Source: Methyloligella solikamskensis (GTDB lineage: Bacteria > Pseudomonadota > Alphaproteobacteria > Rhizobiales > Methyloligellaceae). From it: a DNA stretch of 64,000 nucleotides. The notes below the pieces were generated by a model. The model was not told the origin of the DNA. It made no database searches and saw only the letters and a list, made by a program, of their open reading frames with translations. Made by a program: the position numbers and the translations under genes. Positions 40,469 to 49,478 of the stretch are shown here, piece by piece. Position 1 is the first letter of the stretch. Each line of letters starts with the position of its first letter. The stretch spans positions 1,736,001-1,800,000 of the forward strand of contig NZ_JBHTJO010000001.1 in assembly GCF_042676065.1 (NCBI RefSeq), read 5' to 3'.

Positions 40469-41574
40469 TGGCGGCGGCGGACAGCAAAGCCCGCGACGAG
40501 GAGCCCGATCGGCTGGCCGGATTTCCGGCGCCGCGTGAGACCCACCGGCTCTACGGCCATGAGGATCCCCGCGCGCAGTTCGAGCGCGCGCTGGGCGAGG
40601 ACCGGCTCCATCACGGCTGGCTGATCTCTGGGCCGGAGGGGATCGGCAAGGCGACCCTCGCCTATACGCTGGCCCGGGAGGTTCTGGCTCATGATCGCGC
40701 CGGAGACGATCCGGACGACCCCGAAGGCCCGCTGTTTCATCAGGTGGCCGGGCGCGCCCATCCCAATCTCCTGATCCTCAACCGGACTTTCAATCCGAAA
40801 ACCAAGCGCTATTCCCAATGGATCGGCGTGGATGAGGTGCGCCGCCTGCGGTCGTTCCTGGGCGGCACGGCGGCCCAATCCGGTTGGCGGGTCATTATCG
40901 TCGACCGGGCGGATGAGCTGAACGCCCAGGCCGCGAACGCGCTCCTGAAAGGTCTGGAAGAGCCGCCGGCGAAGACGGTGTTCCTGCTGGTCGCCACGGC
41001 CGAAGGCCGCCTGCCGGTGACCATCCGGTCGCGCTGCCGTTCGTTGCGGCTCCATCCCCTGGAGGACGAGGAGGTGGATCATGCGGCCCGGGAGGCTTTG
41101 GCCGCGGTCGATCACACGCTGGACGAGGAGACGCTTCAAACCGCCATTGCGCTGGCCGAGGGCAGCGTGCGCCGGGCGCTGGTGCTGACAGGGGGCGAGG
41201 GGATCGCGCTCTACGGCGAGATCCTTCAGGCCTTTCGGAATTTGCCAAAGCTCGACGCGGCCTGGCTACACAAGAAGGCGGAGAAGCTGTCGGCGCCAGG
41301 CAACACGGAGCAGCTGGAGCTGTTCTTCGCGCTGCTGCTGGGGCTGCTGGAGCGGTTGATCCGGGCGCGGGCGACGGAGACCGGCCGGCACGCGTCGGAG
41401 TCGGCACTGGCCGACGACCTCATTCGGGACGACGATCTCGGCCGCTGGGCGGAAGCCTGGGAGGCGATTGGCAAGGCCCATGACGAGACCCTCGGCCTCA
41501 ATCTGGACCGGGGCGTGCTGGTGCTGGACAGCTTCTCGCGGCTTCAGAGCCTTGCTGAGCGCACAAACCGTTAG
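40468..41574 (+). CDS. holB: DNA polymerase III delta' subunit
   Basis: Part of the clamp loader. The 368-residue AAA+ protein has GPEGIGKATLAY at the Walker A position, LNAQAANALLKGLEEPP (the sensor/SRC region without an Arg finger of the usual sort) and TIRSRCRSLRL. There is no Cys4 zinc module, as is common for alphaproteobacterial delta'. It overlaps tmk by one base and is followed by metG. Confidence 0.93.
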   Translation: MAAADSKARDEEPDRLAGFPAPRETHRLYGHEDPRAQFERALGEDRLHHGWLISGPEGIGKATLAYTLAREVLAHDRAGDDPDDPEGPLFHQVAGRAHPNLLILNRTFNPKTKRYSQWIGVDEVRRLRSFLGGTAAQSGWRVIIVDRADELNAQAANALLKGLEEPPAKTVFLLVATAEGRLPVTIRSRCRSLRLHPLEDEEVDHAAREALAAVDHTLDEETLQTAIALAEGSVRRALVLTGGEGIALYGEILQAFRNLPKLDAAWLHKKAEKLSAPGNTEQLELFFALLLGLLERLIRARATETGRHASESALADDLIRDDDLGRWAEAWEAIGKAHDETLGLNLDRGVLVLDSFSRLQSLAERTNR

Positions 41575-41629
41575 CCGCACCGCTCGCGAACGCTTGCGGG
41601 GGGCCGGGCGCACGGCTATGTCTCCGGCC

Positions 41630-43183
41630 ATGTCTGGCGAAGATTCCTATTACATCACCACCGCGATCTCTTACCCCAACGGCGAGCCTCATATGGGCCA
41701 TGCCTATGAGGCGATCGCCACGGACGCGTTCGCGCGCCACAAGCGGCTCCAGGGCAAGCAGGTCTATTTCCTGACCGGCACCGACGAGCATGGCATCAAG
41801 ATGGTGCAGACGGCGAAGGCGGAGGGCATCACTCCGGCGGAGCTTGCCGACCGCAACACGCCGCGCTTCCGCGAACTGGTCGCGGCCATGAACTGCTCCC
41901 ACGACGATTTCATCACCACCCGGGAGGAGCGGCACTGGGCTTCGGTGACTGAGCTCTGGAAGCGGATGGCCGACGCGGGCGACATCTATCTCGACACCTA
42001 TGCCGGCTGGTATTCGGTGCGGGACGAGGCCTATTACGACGAGGACGAGCTGACGGAAGAGGGCGGCCAGAAGCTCTCGCCCCAAGGCACGCCGGTCGAA
42101 TGGGTCGAGGAGGACAGCTACTTCTTCCGGCTCTCCGCCTATCAGGACAAGCTGCTCAGCTTTTACGAGGCCAATCCCGGCTTCATCGGACCGGAGACCC
42201 GGCGCAATGAGGTCGTAAACTTCGTGAAGGGCGGCTTGCGGGATCTGTCCATCTCGCGCACCAGCTTCGACTGGGGCGTGCCGGTGCCGGGCGACCCGAA
42301 GCACGTCATGTATGTGTGGGTCGATGCGCTGACCAACTACATCACGGGCGTCGGTTTTCCGGACGAGGAGAGCGAGCAGTTCAAGCGCTTCTGGCCGGCG
42401 GATGTGCACATCATCGGCAAGGATATCGTGCGCTTCCACGCTATCTACTGGCCGGCCTTCTTGATGTCGGCGGGCGTTGCGCTACCCAAGAAGGTGTTCG
42501 GCCATGGCTTCGTGAACAATCGCGGGGTCAAGATGTCCAAGTCTCTGGGCAATGTGGTGAACCCGTTCACGCTGGCGGAAGAGTTCGGCGTCGATCAGCT
42601 TCGCTATTTCCTGCTGCGCGAGGTGCCCTTCGGCCAGGACGGCAATTACTCCTCGGAAGCCATCACCACGCGCATCAACGCCGATCTCGCAAACGATCTG
42701 GGCAACCTCGCCCAGCGCTCGCTCTCCATGATCGCCAAGCATTGCGAGGGCAAGCTGCCGTCCGCGACCGGCTACACCAAGGAAGACGAGGCTATCCTGC
42801 TGGCCGCCGACAGTCTCGGCTCTCTGGTGGACGAGGCCATGGAGGCCTACGCGCCCCATAAGGCGCTGGAGGCCATCTGGAGCGTCGTGGCGGACGCCAA
42901 CCGCTATTTCGCGGGCGAGGAGCCCTGGGCGAAGCGGAAGACGGATTTTGAGCGCATGGAGACGATTCTCTATGTGACGGCCGAGGTGCTACGTCAGGTG
43001 GCGATCCTGGCCCAGCCGGTGATACCGGTGAGCGCCGCGAAGCTTCTGGATCAGCTTGCGGTGCCTGAGGACGAGCGTGACTTCGAGGCGCTGGGCGAGC
43101 CCGGGCGGTTGACGCCCGGCGTCTCGCTTCCCACACCTGAAGGCATCTTTCCACGCTACGAAATGCCTGCGCAGGCCGAGTGA
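41630..43183 (+). CDS. metG: Methionyl-tRNA synthetase
   Basis: A class I synthetase of 517 residues with HMGHA (the HIGH motif), the connective-peptide zone, and KMSKSLGN (KMSKS). The anticodon-binding helical domain extends to the end, without a C-terminal tRNA-binding (Arc1p-like) domain. MSGEDSYYITTAISYPNG at ATG 41630 is the expected N-terminus; an ATG four codons upstream (41618) is also possible. The reading frame opens further upstream through holB but this is not coding. It sits between holB and tatD. Confidence 0.96.
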   Translation: MSGEDSYYITTAISYPNGEPHMGHAYEAIATDAFARHKRLQGKQVYFLTGTDEHGIKMVQTAKAEGITPAELADRNTPRFRELVAAMNCSHDDFITTREERHWASVTELWKRMADAGDIYLDTYAGWYSVRDEAYYDEDELTEEGGQKLSPQGTPVEWVEEDSYFFRLSAYQDKLLSFYEANPGFIGPETRRNEVVNFVKGGLRDLSISRTSFDWGVPVPGDPKHVMYVWVDALTNYITGVGFPDEESEQFKRFWPADVHIIGKDIVRFHAIYWPAFLMSAGVALPKKVFGHGFVNNRGVKMSKSLGNVVNPFTLAEEFGVDQLRYFLLREVPFGQDGNYSSEAITTRINADLANDLGNLAQRSLSMIAKHCEGKLPSATGYTKEDEAILLAADSLGSLVDEAMEAYAPHKALEAIWSVVADANRYFAGEEPWAKRKTDFERMETILYVTAEVLRQVAILAQPVIPVSAAKLLDQLAVPEDERDFEALGEPGRLTPGVSLPTPEGIFPRYEMPAQAE

Positions 43184-43190
43184 GCGACCC

Positions 43191-44000
43191 ATGCATGTGA
43201 TCGACAGCCATTGCCATCTCGATTTCGATTCGCTGGCGGAGGACCGCGAGGCTGTGCTGCAGCGCGCAGCCGACGCCGGCGTCGACCTGATGGTGACCAT
43301 CTCTACCCGGGTGAAGCGCTTCGACGAGATCCGCGCGATAGCCGAGGCTCATGAGAACGTGTTCTGCTCGGTTGGCACCCATCCCCACAACGCCCACGAG
43401 GAGCTGGACGTGACGGCCGAGGAGCTCGTGAAACTTTCAGAGCATCCCAAGGTGGTGGCGATCGGAGAGGCGGGGCTCGACTATCATTACGACAACTCGC
43501 CCGTGGATGCGCAGGCCCAAGGCTTCCGGACCCATATCGCTGCGGCGCGGGAAACCGGCCTGCCGCTGGTGATCCATGCCCGCGAGGCGGATGACGATGT
43601 GGCCGCCATCCTGGAGGAAGAGACCGAGAAGGGGGCGTTCCCCTTCGTGCTCCATTGCTTCACCGCCGGGCCGGATCTCGCCAAGCGCGGCCTGGCCCTG
43701 GGCGGTTATCTGTCGGCCTCGGGCGTGCTGACCTTCAAGAAGTCCGACGCCTTGCGCGAGATCTTCGCCGAGGCGCCCATCGACCGGCTGCTGGTGGAGA
43801 CGGATGCGCCGTATCTCTCACCAGAGCCTCATCGCGGCAAGACCAACGAGCCGTCCCGGGTGGTCCATACGGCGGCGAAGCTGGCGGAGGTCCGGGGCGT
43901 GAGCGAGGACGAGATCGGCAAGATCACCTCAGACAATTTCTTCCGTCTGTTCTCCAAGGTTCCGCGCGAAGCGGCGAGTGCCAAGGCCAATGCGGCGTAA
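43191..44000 (+). CDS. TatD family metal-dependent DNase
   Basis: A 269-residue TatD-type hydrolase with the metal site DSHCHLDF at the N-terminus, GEAGLDYHYD, VIHAREA, LHCFTAG and the late ETDAPYLSPEPHRGK. These are TIM-barrel metal ligands of 3'-exonucleases of this family. It is eight bases after metG and 33 bases before the MBL hydrolase, so it belongs to the tmk-holB-metG-tatD-MBL cluster that is common in alphaproteobacteria. Confidence 0.95.
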   Translation: MHVIDSHCHLDFDSLAEDREAVLQRAADAGVDLMVTISTRVKRFDEIRAIAEAHENVFCSVGTHPHNAHEELDVTAEELVKLSEHPKVVAIGEAGLDYHYDNSPVDAQAQGFRTHIAAARETGLPLVIHAREADDDVAAILEEETEKGAFPFVLHCFTAGPDLAKRGLALGGYLSASGVLTFKKSDALREIFAEAPIDRLLVETDAPYLSPEPHRGKTNEPSRVVHTAAKLAEVRGVSEDEIGKITSDNFFRLFSKVPREAASAKANAA

Positions 44001-44033
44001 GGCGCGGCGGTCTATCTCAGGCGGTCTTTATCC

Positions 44034-44834
44034 ATGAGCTTGAAGATCACGATTCTCGGCTGCGGCACGTCCGGCGGCGTGCCCCGGATCGGCGATATCT
44101 GGGGTGATTGCGACCCCGACAATCCGAAGAACCGGCGGTTTCGCTGCTCGCTTCTCGTGGAGAAGGAAGGGCCGCAAGGAACGACCACCATCCTGGTGGA
44201 TACCTCGCCCGACTTGCGCCAACAGTTGCTGAACGCCGGCGTCTTCTGGGTCGATGGGGTGCTCTACACCCACGACCATGCCGACCACACCCACGGGATC
44301 GACGATCTGCGTATGATCGCCTTCAACGGCCAGAAGCGGGTGAAGGTCTATCACGACGTCCATACGGGGGCGGTGCTGCGGAAGCGCTTCGACTACTGCT
44401 TCGAGACACCGCCGGGCAGCGACTATCCGCCGATCCTCGATTCGACCGATATCGAGCCGGGCAAGGCCTTCACCATCTCAGGGGCAGGGGGCGACATCGC
44501 CGTAATGCCCTATCTGCAGCAGCACGGGAGCGCCCACAGCATCGGCTACCGGTTCGGCAGTATCGCTTATTCGCCGGATACCAACGATCTGCCCGAGGAG
44601 AGCCTCAAGCATTTGCAGGGCCTGGATGTCTGGATTCTGGATGCTTTGCGGCCGAAGCCCCATCCAAGCCATCTCAGCGTCGATGAGGCGCTTGCCTGGG
44701 TGGAGCGGATGAAGCCGGCGCGGACCGTCTTCACCCATATGCATATCGATCTCGATTACGAGACCTTGATGCGAGATCTGCCCCAGGGCGTCGAGCCCGC
44801 CTATGACGGGCTCGTGCTTCATACGGAAGAGTAG
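44034..44834 (+). CDS. MBL-fold metallo-hydrolase (PhnP-like)
   Basis: A 266-residue metallo-beta-lactamase-fold protein. The metal motif THDHADHTHG and the N-terminal GCGTSGGVPRIG are typical of the PhnP/RNase Z-like group. Known PhnP cleaves cyclic phosphodiesters, but there is no phn operon here, so the substrate is uncertain. It ends the plus-strand cluster and is convergent with the autotransporter-like gene, seven bases apart. Confidence 0.9.
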   Translation: MSLKITILGCGTSGGVPRIGDIWGDCDPDNPKNRRFRCSLLVEKEGPQGTTTILVDTSPDLRQQLLNAGVFWVDGVLYTHDHADHTHGIDDLRMIAFNGQKRVKVYHDVHTGAVLRKRFDYCFETPPGSDYPPILDSTDIEPGKAFTISGAGGDIAVMPYLQQHGSAHSIGYRFGSIAYSPDTNDLPEESLKHLQGLDVWILDALRPKPHPSHLSVDEALAWVERMKPARTVFTHMHIDLDYETLMRDLPQGVEPAYDGLVLHTEE

Positions 44835-44841
44835 GCTGAGC

Positions 44842-46050
44842 TTACGGCTTGTTGCCGATGGGTACGTTGACCGAGACTCGGCCCGAGGCGGACGGATCGA
44901 GCTCCGAATTCATGGTCTCGGTGTAATCCATGGTCGCGCGGATGCTGTAGTCGTCGGTCTTCGTGAGCGCGACACCGCCGCCGACCTTGTTGATTGGCGC
45001 GGCGTTGGTGAAGTCCGAATCGTCCACGTTGAGGCTGCTCTCGAAATATGCGAACGGCTCGATCTTCTTGTTCTCGCCCGCCTGGAAGGGCCGCTTGATC
45101 TCCGGCCGAATGGAGACGCGGGTCTCCTCGATATGCTCCGACCCCACGCCGGCAACGGGAATATCCGCATCCTCGGTGATGTGGGTGACGGCGCCGGACG
45201 GGGTGAGCTGCATCTTCTTGATGCCCCAGTTGCCGCTGACGCGGGCCTGGGTCAGGGAACGGTTGGTGGCGTAGCTCGCCGCATCCTCGCCGGTGCGGGC
45301 CACGTCGTTGGACTGGCCCCAAAGGGATTTGGCGTCGACGATGACCTTGTCGGTAACGCGATAGGCGGCGTAGGGGCCGGCCATATAGGCCTTGCCGTCG
45401 ACCTCTTCGCTGGTGCCGACGACATGCTGATCGGCTTCGTCGGACTGAACCATGCCGCCGACCAGGGTATCGGAATTCAATTTGTAGTCCGCGCCGACAT
45501 AGGTGGTCACCGCGTCGCCGTTGCGCCGCGTATCGCCCGACGTATCGAGGGATTGGCTCTGGCTGCGCACCCAGACGTCGACGGGCGGCGCCTGATGGCG
45601 CACGGGCTCGGGCAGCTTCACATCCTCGCCGCCGTTCTCCTTGGCCTCCTGCAGGCGCTTGCGCTCCGCATCGGTGAGGGCGGCGCGCCATTCATGCAGG
45701 CTCGTCTCGACCCTGGTTCCGCTGCCGGCTTCTTGCATGTTGAACGGCGTCTCGACATTGCCGTCGGCCTGCCAGTGATTGGTGTTCAAGCGTTTGGTGA
45801 CCCGGTCCTGATTGGGATTGGTGGCAAGCGTCCGGCCGAAGCGGTTCTTGACCATGTCCTGGCTCATGCCGGGCACGGCCACGCAGCCGCTGGTGTTGGT
45901 GGTGGTGCAGGCCATCTGAGCATACGCAGGGGACGCCAGCACCGTCGCGCCGGGCAGGCTGGCGAGGATGGCGGCGCGAACACCGTTGAGAATGCTCTTC
46001 TTGGCTCTATCGGGCGCGCTTTTGGCGTGCGCCTTCTTTGTCTCGATCAT
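44842..46050 (-). CDS. Autotransporter-like outer-membrane beta-barrel protein
   Basis: A 402-residue exported protein. A long basic N-region and hydrophobic core (about 16-44) suggest an extended signal peptide, and a short segment with two cysteines follows (CTTTNTSGCV, Cys48 and Cys56). A region rich in charged residues (about 100-160) comes next. From about 163 the chain has barrel-like strands: VWVRSQSQSLD, TTYVGADYKL and YMAGPYAAYRVT. The last strand ends VSVNVPIG and has no aromatic C-terminus. The N-terminal part is short, so a true passenger is missing. Porin-like or surface-structure roles remain open. Confidence 0.65.
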   Translation of the reverse strand: MIETKKAHAKSAPDRAKKSILNGVRAAILASLPGATVLASPAYAQMACTTTNTSGCVAVPGMSQDMVKNRFGRTLATNPNQDRVTKRLNTNHWQADGNVETPFNMQEAGSGTRVETSLHEWRAALTDAERKRLQEAKENGGEDVKLPEPVRHQAPPVDVWVRSQSQSLDTSGDTRRNGDAVTTYVGADYKLNSDTLVGGMVQSDEADQHVVGTSEEVDGKAYMAGPYAAYRVTDKVIVDAKSLWGQSNDVARTGEDAASYATNRSLTQARVSGNWGIKKMQLTPSGAVTHITEDADIPVAGVGSEHIEETRVSIRPEIKRPFQAGENKKIEPFAYFESSLNVDDSDFTNAAPINKVGGGVALTKTDDYSIRATMDYTETMNSELDPSASGRVSVNVPIGNKP

Positions 46051-46211
46051 GGTGGCCTCGTTCCCTCAAGACGGAAAATGTCTCGCCCTCCGTCTTGGGA
46101 CAGGCTGCTTAACGGATTCTGAATCTAAGCAATTTCGAAGCGCTGAAATAGCAGGCCGCGACAAAATGCGCTGCCCAAATAGTTGGCAAATCCGCCTGAA
46201 GATTCAGCTGT

Positions 46212-46937
46212 TTAGAGAGGCGCCTCAAGACGCTGACCCGTCTCGGTCCAGGTCGGTTCGGCGAGTTTGATGAAGCTTTCCGCCAGGCTTTCCGCCGTTT
46301 TCAGGGAGGCCGGGTCCTCGCCGGGATAGGCCTCGGCGCGCATGTCGGTGGCGACCGCGCCGGGATCGAGGAGATTAACCTTGATGGGGGTCTCCGCCGT
46401 CTCGTTGGCATAGGTGAGGGCGAGGGCCTCGAGCGCGGCCTTGGACACGGAGTAGGGCGCCCAGTAGGCCCGGGCGCTGTGGGCCACGTGAGAGGTCACG
46501 AAGATGCAGCGGCCGGCGTCGGAGCGCTTGAGCAGCGGATCGAGGGTGCGGATCAGCCGCCAATTGGCGTTGAGATTGATGCCGATGGTCCGGTCCCAGT
46601 TGACGTCTGGCGTATGGGCCAGGGGCGACAGCCCGCCCAGCACGCCAGCATTGGCGACCAGGATGTCGAGGTGGCCGAAGCGCTCATAAAGGGCAGGGCC
46701 CAAAGCATCGACCCGCTTGTTGCTGCCGAGATCGAGGGGAATGATGCTGGCTACGCCACCTTTCGCGCGGATGGCGTCGTCGACGGGCTCAAGGCTCTCC
46801 TGTTTCCGGGCGAGCAGCAGCACATGGGCGCCTTCGGCCGCATAGGCTTCGGCCACCGCACGGCCGATCCCCCGGGAGGCCCCGGTGACGAGCGCGATAC
46901 GGTCCTTCAGACGCTGATGGTTTTCGGAGGCAGCCAA
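46212..46937 (-). CDS. Short-chain dehydrogenase/reductase
   Basis: A 241-residue SDR of the classical type. It has TGASRGIGRAVAEA (cofactor loop), ANAGVLGG, and the catalytic YxxxK in PYSVSKAALEA with the preceding Ser in VTSHVAHS. The Arg next to the Gly-rich loop (LLARKQ) favours NADP(H). The start is TTG at 46937, 17 bases after purF, as no in-frame ATG is near. This purF-SDR pair is often seen in Hyphomicrobiales. The substrate is unknown. Confidence 0.92.
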   Translation of the reverse strand: MAASENHQRLKDRIALVTGASRGIGRAVAEAYAAEGAHVLLLARKQESLEPVDDAIRAKGGVASIIPLDLGSNKRVDALGPALYERFGHLDILVANAGVLGGLSPLAHTPDVNWDRTIGINLNANWRLIRTLDPLLKRSDAGRCIFVTSHVAHSARAYWAPYSVSKAALEALALTYANETAETPIKVNLLDPGAVATDMRAEAYPGEDPASLKTAESLAESFIKLAEPTWTETGQRLEAPL

Positions 46938-46954
46938 CCGGTTGCGGACGGCGT

Positions 46955-48493
46955 CTAGCCGACTTCAGCCAAGAAAGAGAGCTGCTTCTGGAGGGGCGGA
47001 CCCTCCCGGTCCTGCAGCCGCGTCGGGTACTCGCCGGTGAAGTGATGGTCGGTGAACTGGGGATGCTCGTTGTCGCGGCCCTCGTAGCCCAGTGCGCGAT
47101 ACATGCCGTCCACGGAGAGGAAGGCCAGGCTGTCGGCGCCGATGAAGTCGCGCATCTGGTCCACCGTATGGGTGGCGGCGAGGAGCTTCTCCTGCTCCGG
47201 CGTGTCGATACCGTAGAAATCGGGATGGCGGATGGGCGGGCAGGAGACCCGCATATGGACCTCCGCGGCGCCGGCGTCGCGCATCATCTGCACGATCTTC
47301 ACCGAGGTGGTGCCGCGCACCAGGCTGTCGTCCAGAAGGATGATCCGCTTGCCCTTGATGCGGGCCTGGTTGGCGCTGTGCTTCAGCTTCACGCCGAGCT
47401 GGCGGATCTGCTGCTCGGGCTCAATGAAGGTGCGGCCCACATAGTGGTTCCGGATGATGCCGAACTCGAAGGGAATGTCGGATTCCTGGCTGTAGCCGAT
47501 GGCGGCGGGCACACCGGAATCCGGGATCGGCACGATGACGTCGGCGGGAACGCTGGATTCCAGGGCAAGCTGGCGGCCCATCTCCTTGCGGACGTCATAA
47601 ACGGACTGCCCGCCCACGATGGAATCGGGACGGGAGAAATAGACATATTCGAAGAGGCAGAGGCGCGGCTCGTATTTCGGCACGAAGCGATGACTCTCGA
47701 GTTTCGCCTTGCCGTCCTCGCCGCGGGTGATGACGACGATCTCGCCGTTTTCGACATCGCGCAAGAATTCCGCACCGATGATATCGAGGGCACAAGTCTC
47801 CGAGGCCAGCACGTAACCGTCGCCCAGCTTGCCGAGGACGAGGGGGCGGATGCCGTAGGGATCGCGGGCGCCGACCATCTTCTTGTTGGTGAGGCCGACG
47901 AGGCCGTAGGCGCCTTCCATCTGGAGCAGGGCTTCCACGAAGCGCTCGATGAATTCGCCCTTCTGGCTGCGCGCTACGAGATGAAGGATGACTTCTGTGT
48001 CGGAGGTGGACTGGCAGATCGCGCCTTGGCGGATCAGCTGCTCGCGCACGGTGAGCGCGTTGGTGAGATTGCCGTTATGGGCCAGCGCAAAGCCGCCGGA
48101 ATCGAGATCGACGAAGAGGGGCTGGACGTTGCGGAGCACATGGTCGCCCGTCGTCGAGTAGCGCACATGGCCGATGGCCGAATTGCCCTGGAGACGATCG
48201 ATAACGGAGCTGGAGGTAAAATGGTCGCCGACGAGGCCCAGACGCCGTTCGGGATGGAAGCGCTCGCCGTCGCAGCTCACGATGCCGGCGCCTTCCTGGC
48301 CGCGATGCTGGAGTGCATGCAGGCCAAGCGCGGTCAGGGCCGCGGCGTCGGGATGATTGAAGATTCCGAAGACGCCGCATTCCTCGTGGAGGCGATCGGC
48401 GGCGAACCAATCCGAAGAGGTTCGAAGATCTCCGGCTTGATCATCGTCGGCATGATGATCGTCAGTGATTTTGTCGTCTCGGGTCTGGGTCAC
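46955..48493 (-). CDS. purF: Amidophosphoribosyltransferase
   Basis: First committed step of purine synthesis: PRPP plus glutamine to phosphoribosylamine. The 512-residue class II amidotransferase has a propeptide ending at Glu38 and the N-terminal nucleophile Cys39 (EECGVFGI), then RYSTTGD, AHNGNLTN and, in the PRTase domain, IPIPDSGVPAAIGYS and LLDDSLVRGTTS. The start is GTG at 48493. It is downstream of cvpA, the classical cvpA-purF order, with about 200 bases between. Confidence 0.97.
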   Translation of the reverse strand: MTQTRDDKITDDHHADDDQAGDLRTSSDWFAADRLHEECGVFGIFNHPDAAALTALGLHALQHRGQEGAGIVSCDGERFHPERRLGLVGDHFTSSSVIDRLQGNSAIGHVRYSTTGDHVLRNVQPLFVDLDSGGFALAHNGNLTNALTVREQLIRQGAICQSTSDTEVILHLVARSQKGEFIERFVEALLQMEGAYGLVGLTNKKMVGARDPYGIRPLVLGKLGDGYVLASETCALDIIGAEFLRDVENGEIVVITRGEDGKAKLESHRFVPKYEPRLCLFEYVYFSRPDSIVGGQSVYDVRKEMGRQLALESSVPADVIVPIPDSGVPAAIGYSQESDIPFEFGIIRNHYVGRTFIEPEQQIRQLGVKLKHSANQARIKGKRIILLDDSLVRGTTSVKIVQMMRDAGAAEVHMRVSCPPIRHPDFYGIDTPEQEKLLAATHTVDQMRDFIGADSLAFLSVDGMYRALGYEGRDNEHPQFTDHHFTGEYPTRLQDREGPPLQKQLSFLAEVG

Positions 48494-48696
48494 GGCTGTC
48501 CTTGTCTGCCCTTTGTAAATAAGAGCCGTGGCTGATGCGTCAATGACCCCCCGCGCGTATCGCGTCGACTCTGCCAGATCTTGTCGTGGCCCCTTCGCGA
48601 CAGGGATTGAATGTGGCGCGGCGTCGCGCCGGATGTCATCGACCTCTCCGTGCGGCTTCGTTTCGGGACGCTACGCAACTAAGGTTTTGACTTCCT

Positions 48697-49344
48697 TTAT
48701 TGTATCTCCGGCGTGGCGTCCGGCTCCGGTGCGGCCTCGGGAGCCGGTTCCGGCGCGGGTTCGGGCGGCGTTCCACCCTCGGCCGGGACGTCCGCGTCAG
48801 GGGCCGCGGCATCGGGCGCGCCTGTGGACGATCCGGCCTCATCGTCGCCCTGACCGGGCAGATGGGCTTCCGGGTTTTGCGGAATCAGCGATTCGATGGC
48901 GATTTGCGTCTGCTGGAGCAGGGGATAGGACTTGGCGTTCTCCACCCAGTCGGGCTGCTCCTTGGCGAGCGCCGTGAAGATGACGAAGACGATGGCGACC
49001 AAGAGGAAGCCGCGGGCCAGGCCGAAGATGAAGCCCAGCGTGCGGTCGAAGGCGCCAACGCGGCTGTCCAGCACATGATCCGACAGGCGCAGGGTGATCA
49101 GGCTCACCACGATGAGCACGACGATGAAGACGGCGATGCCGAAGACGATCTGCGCGGCCGTGTCGGACGGGAAATAGGGTTCGATGACCGTCCAGTATTT
49201 CGGGGTCAGGTAGAGGGCAGCGACGGCGGCAACGGCCCAGGAGAAGATAGAGAGAACCTCCCGGGTGAAGCCGCGCACCATGGCGAGGAAGCCCGAGATC
49301 AGCATGATCACGATGAGAATGATGTCGAGCCAAGAGATTGGCAT
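48697..49344 (-). CDS. cvpA: CvpA family membrane protein
   Basis: A 215-residue inner-membrane protein with four hydrophobic segments in the first 130 residues (SWLDIILIVIMLISGFLAMVRGF, FSWAVAAVAALYL, QIVFGIAVFIVVLIVVSLITL, IFGLARGFLLVAIVFVIF). The Pro/Ala/Glu-rich C-terminal tail (about 165-215) is low complexity. The family is linked to colicin V production and purF. The ATG at 49344 has GGAGGGAGCC before it; an upstream alternative at 49380 adds an unlikely leader. Confidence 0.92.
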   Translation of the reverse strand: MPISWLDIILIVIMLISGFLAMVRGFTREVLSIFSWAVAAVAALYLTPKYWTVIEPYFPSDTAAQIVFGIAVFIVVLIVVSLITLRLSDHVLDSRVGAFDRTLGFIFGLARGFLLVAIVFVIFTALAKEQPDWVENAKSYPLLQQTQIAIESLIPQNPEAHLPGQGDDEAGSSTGAPDAAAPDADVPAEGGTPPEPAPEPAPEAAPEPDATPEIQ

Positions 49345-49478
49345 GTAAGTGGCTCCCTCCGACCGCTTTAACGTTAACACGATTCCCGCGCATCAAGCAT
49401 ACTTGGGATGGCGGAGCAACGCTCCTAACCAAGCACTGCGGCAGTTTTTCGCCAAGAAGTGAATCCGTACCCGGACGA

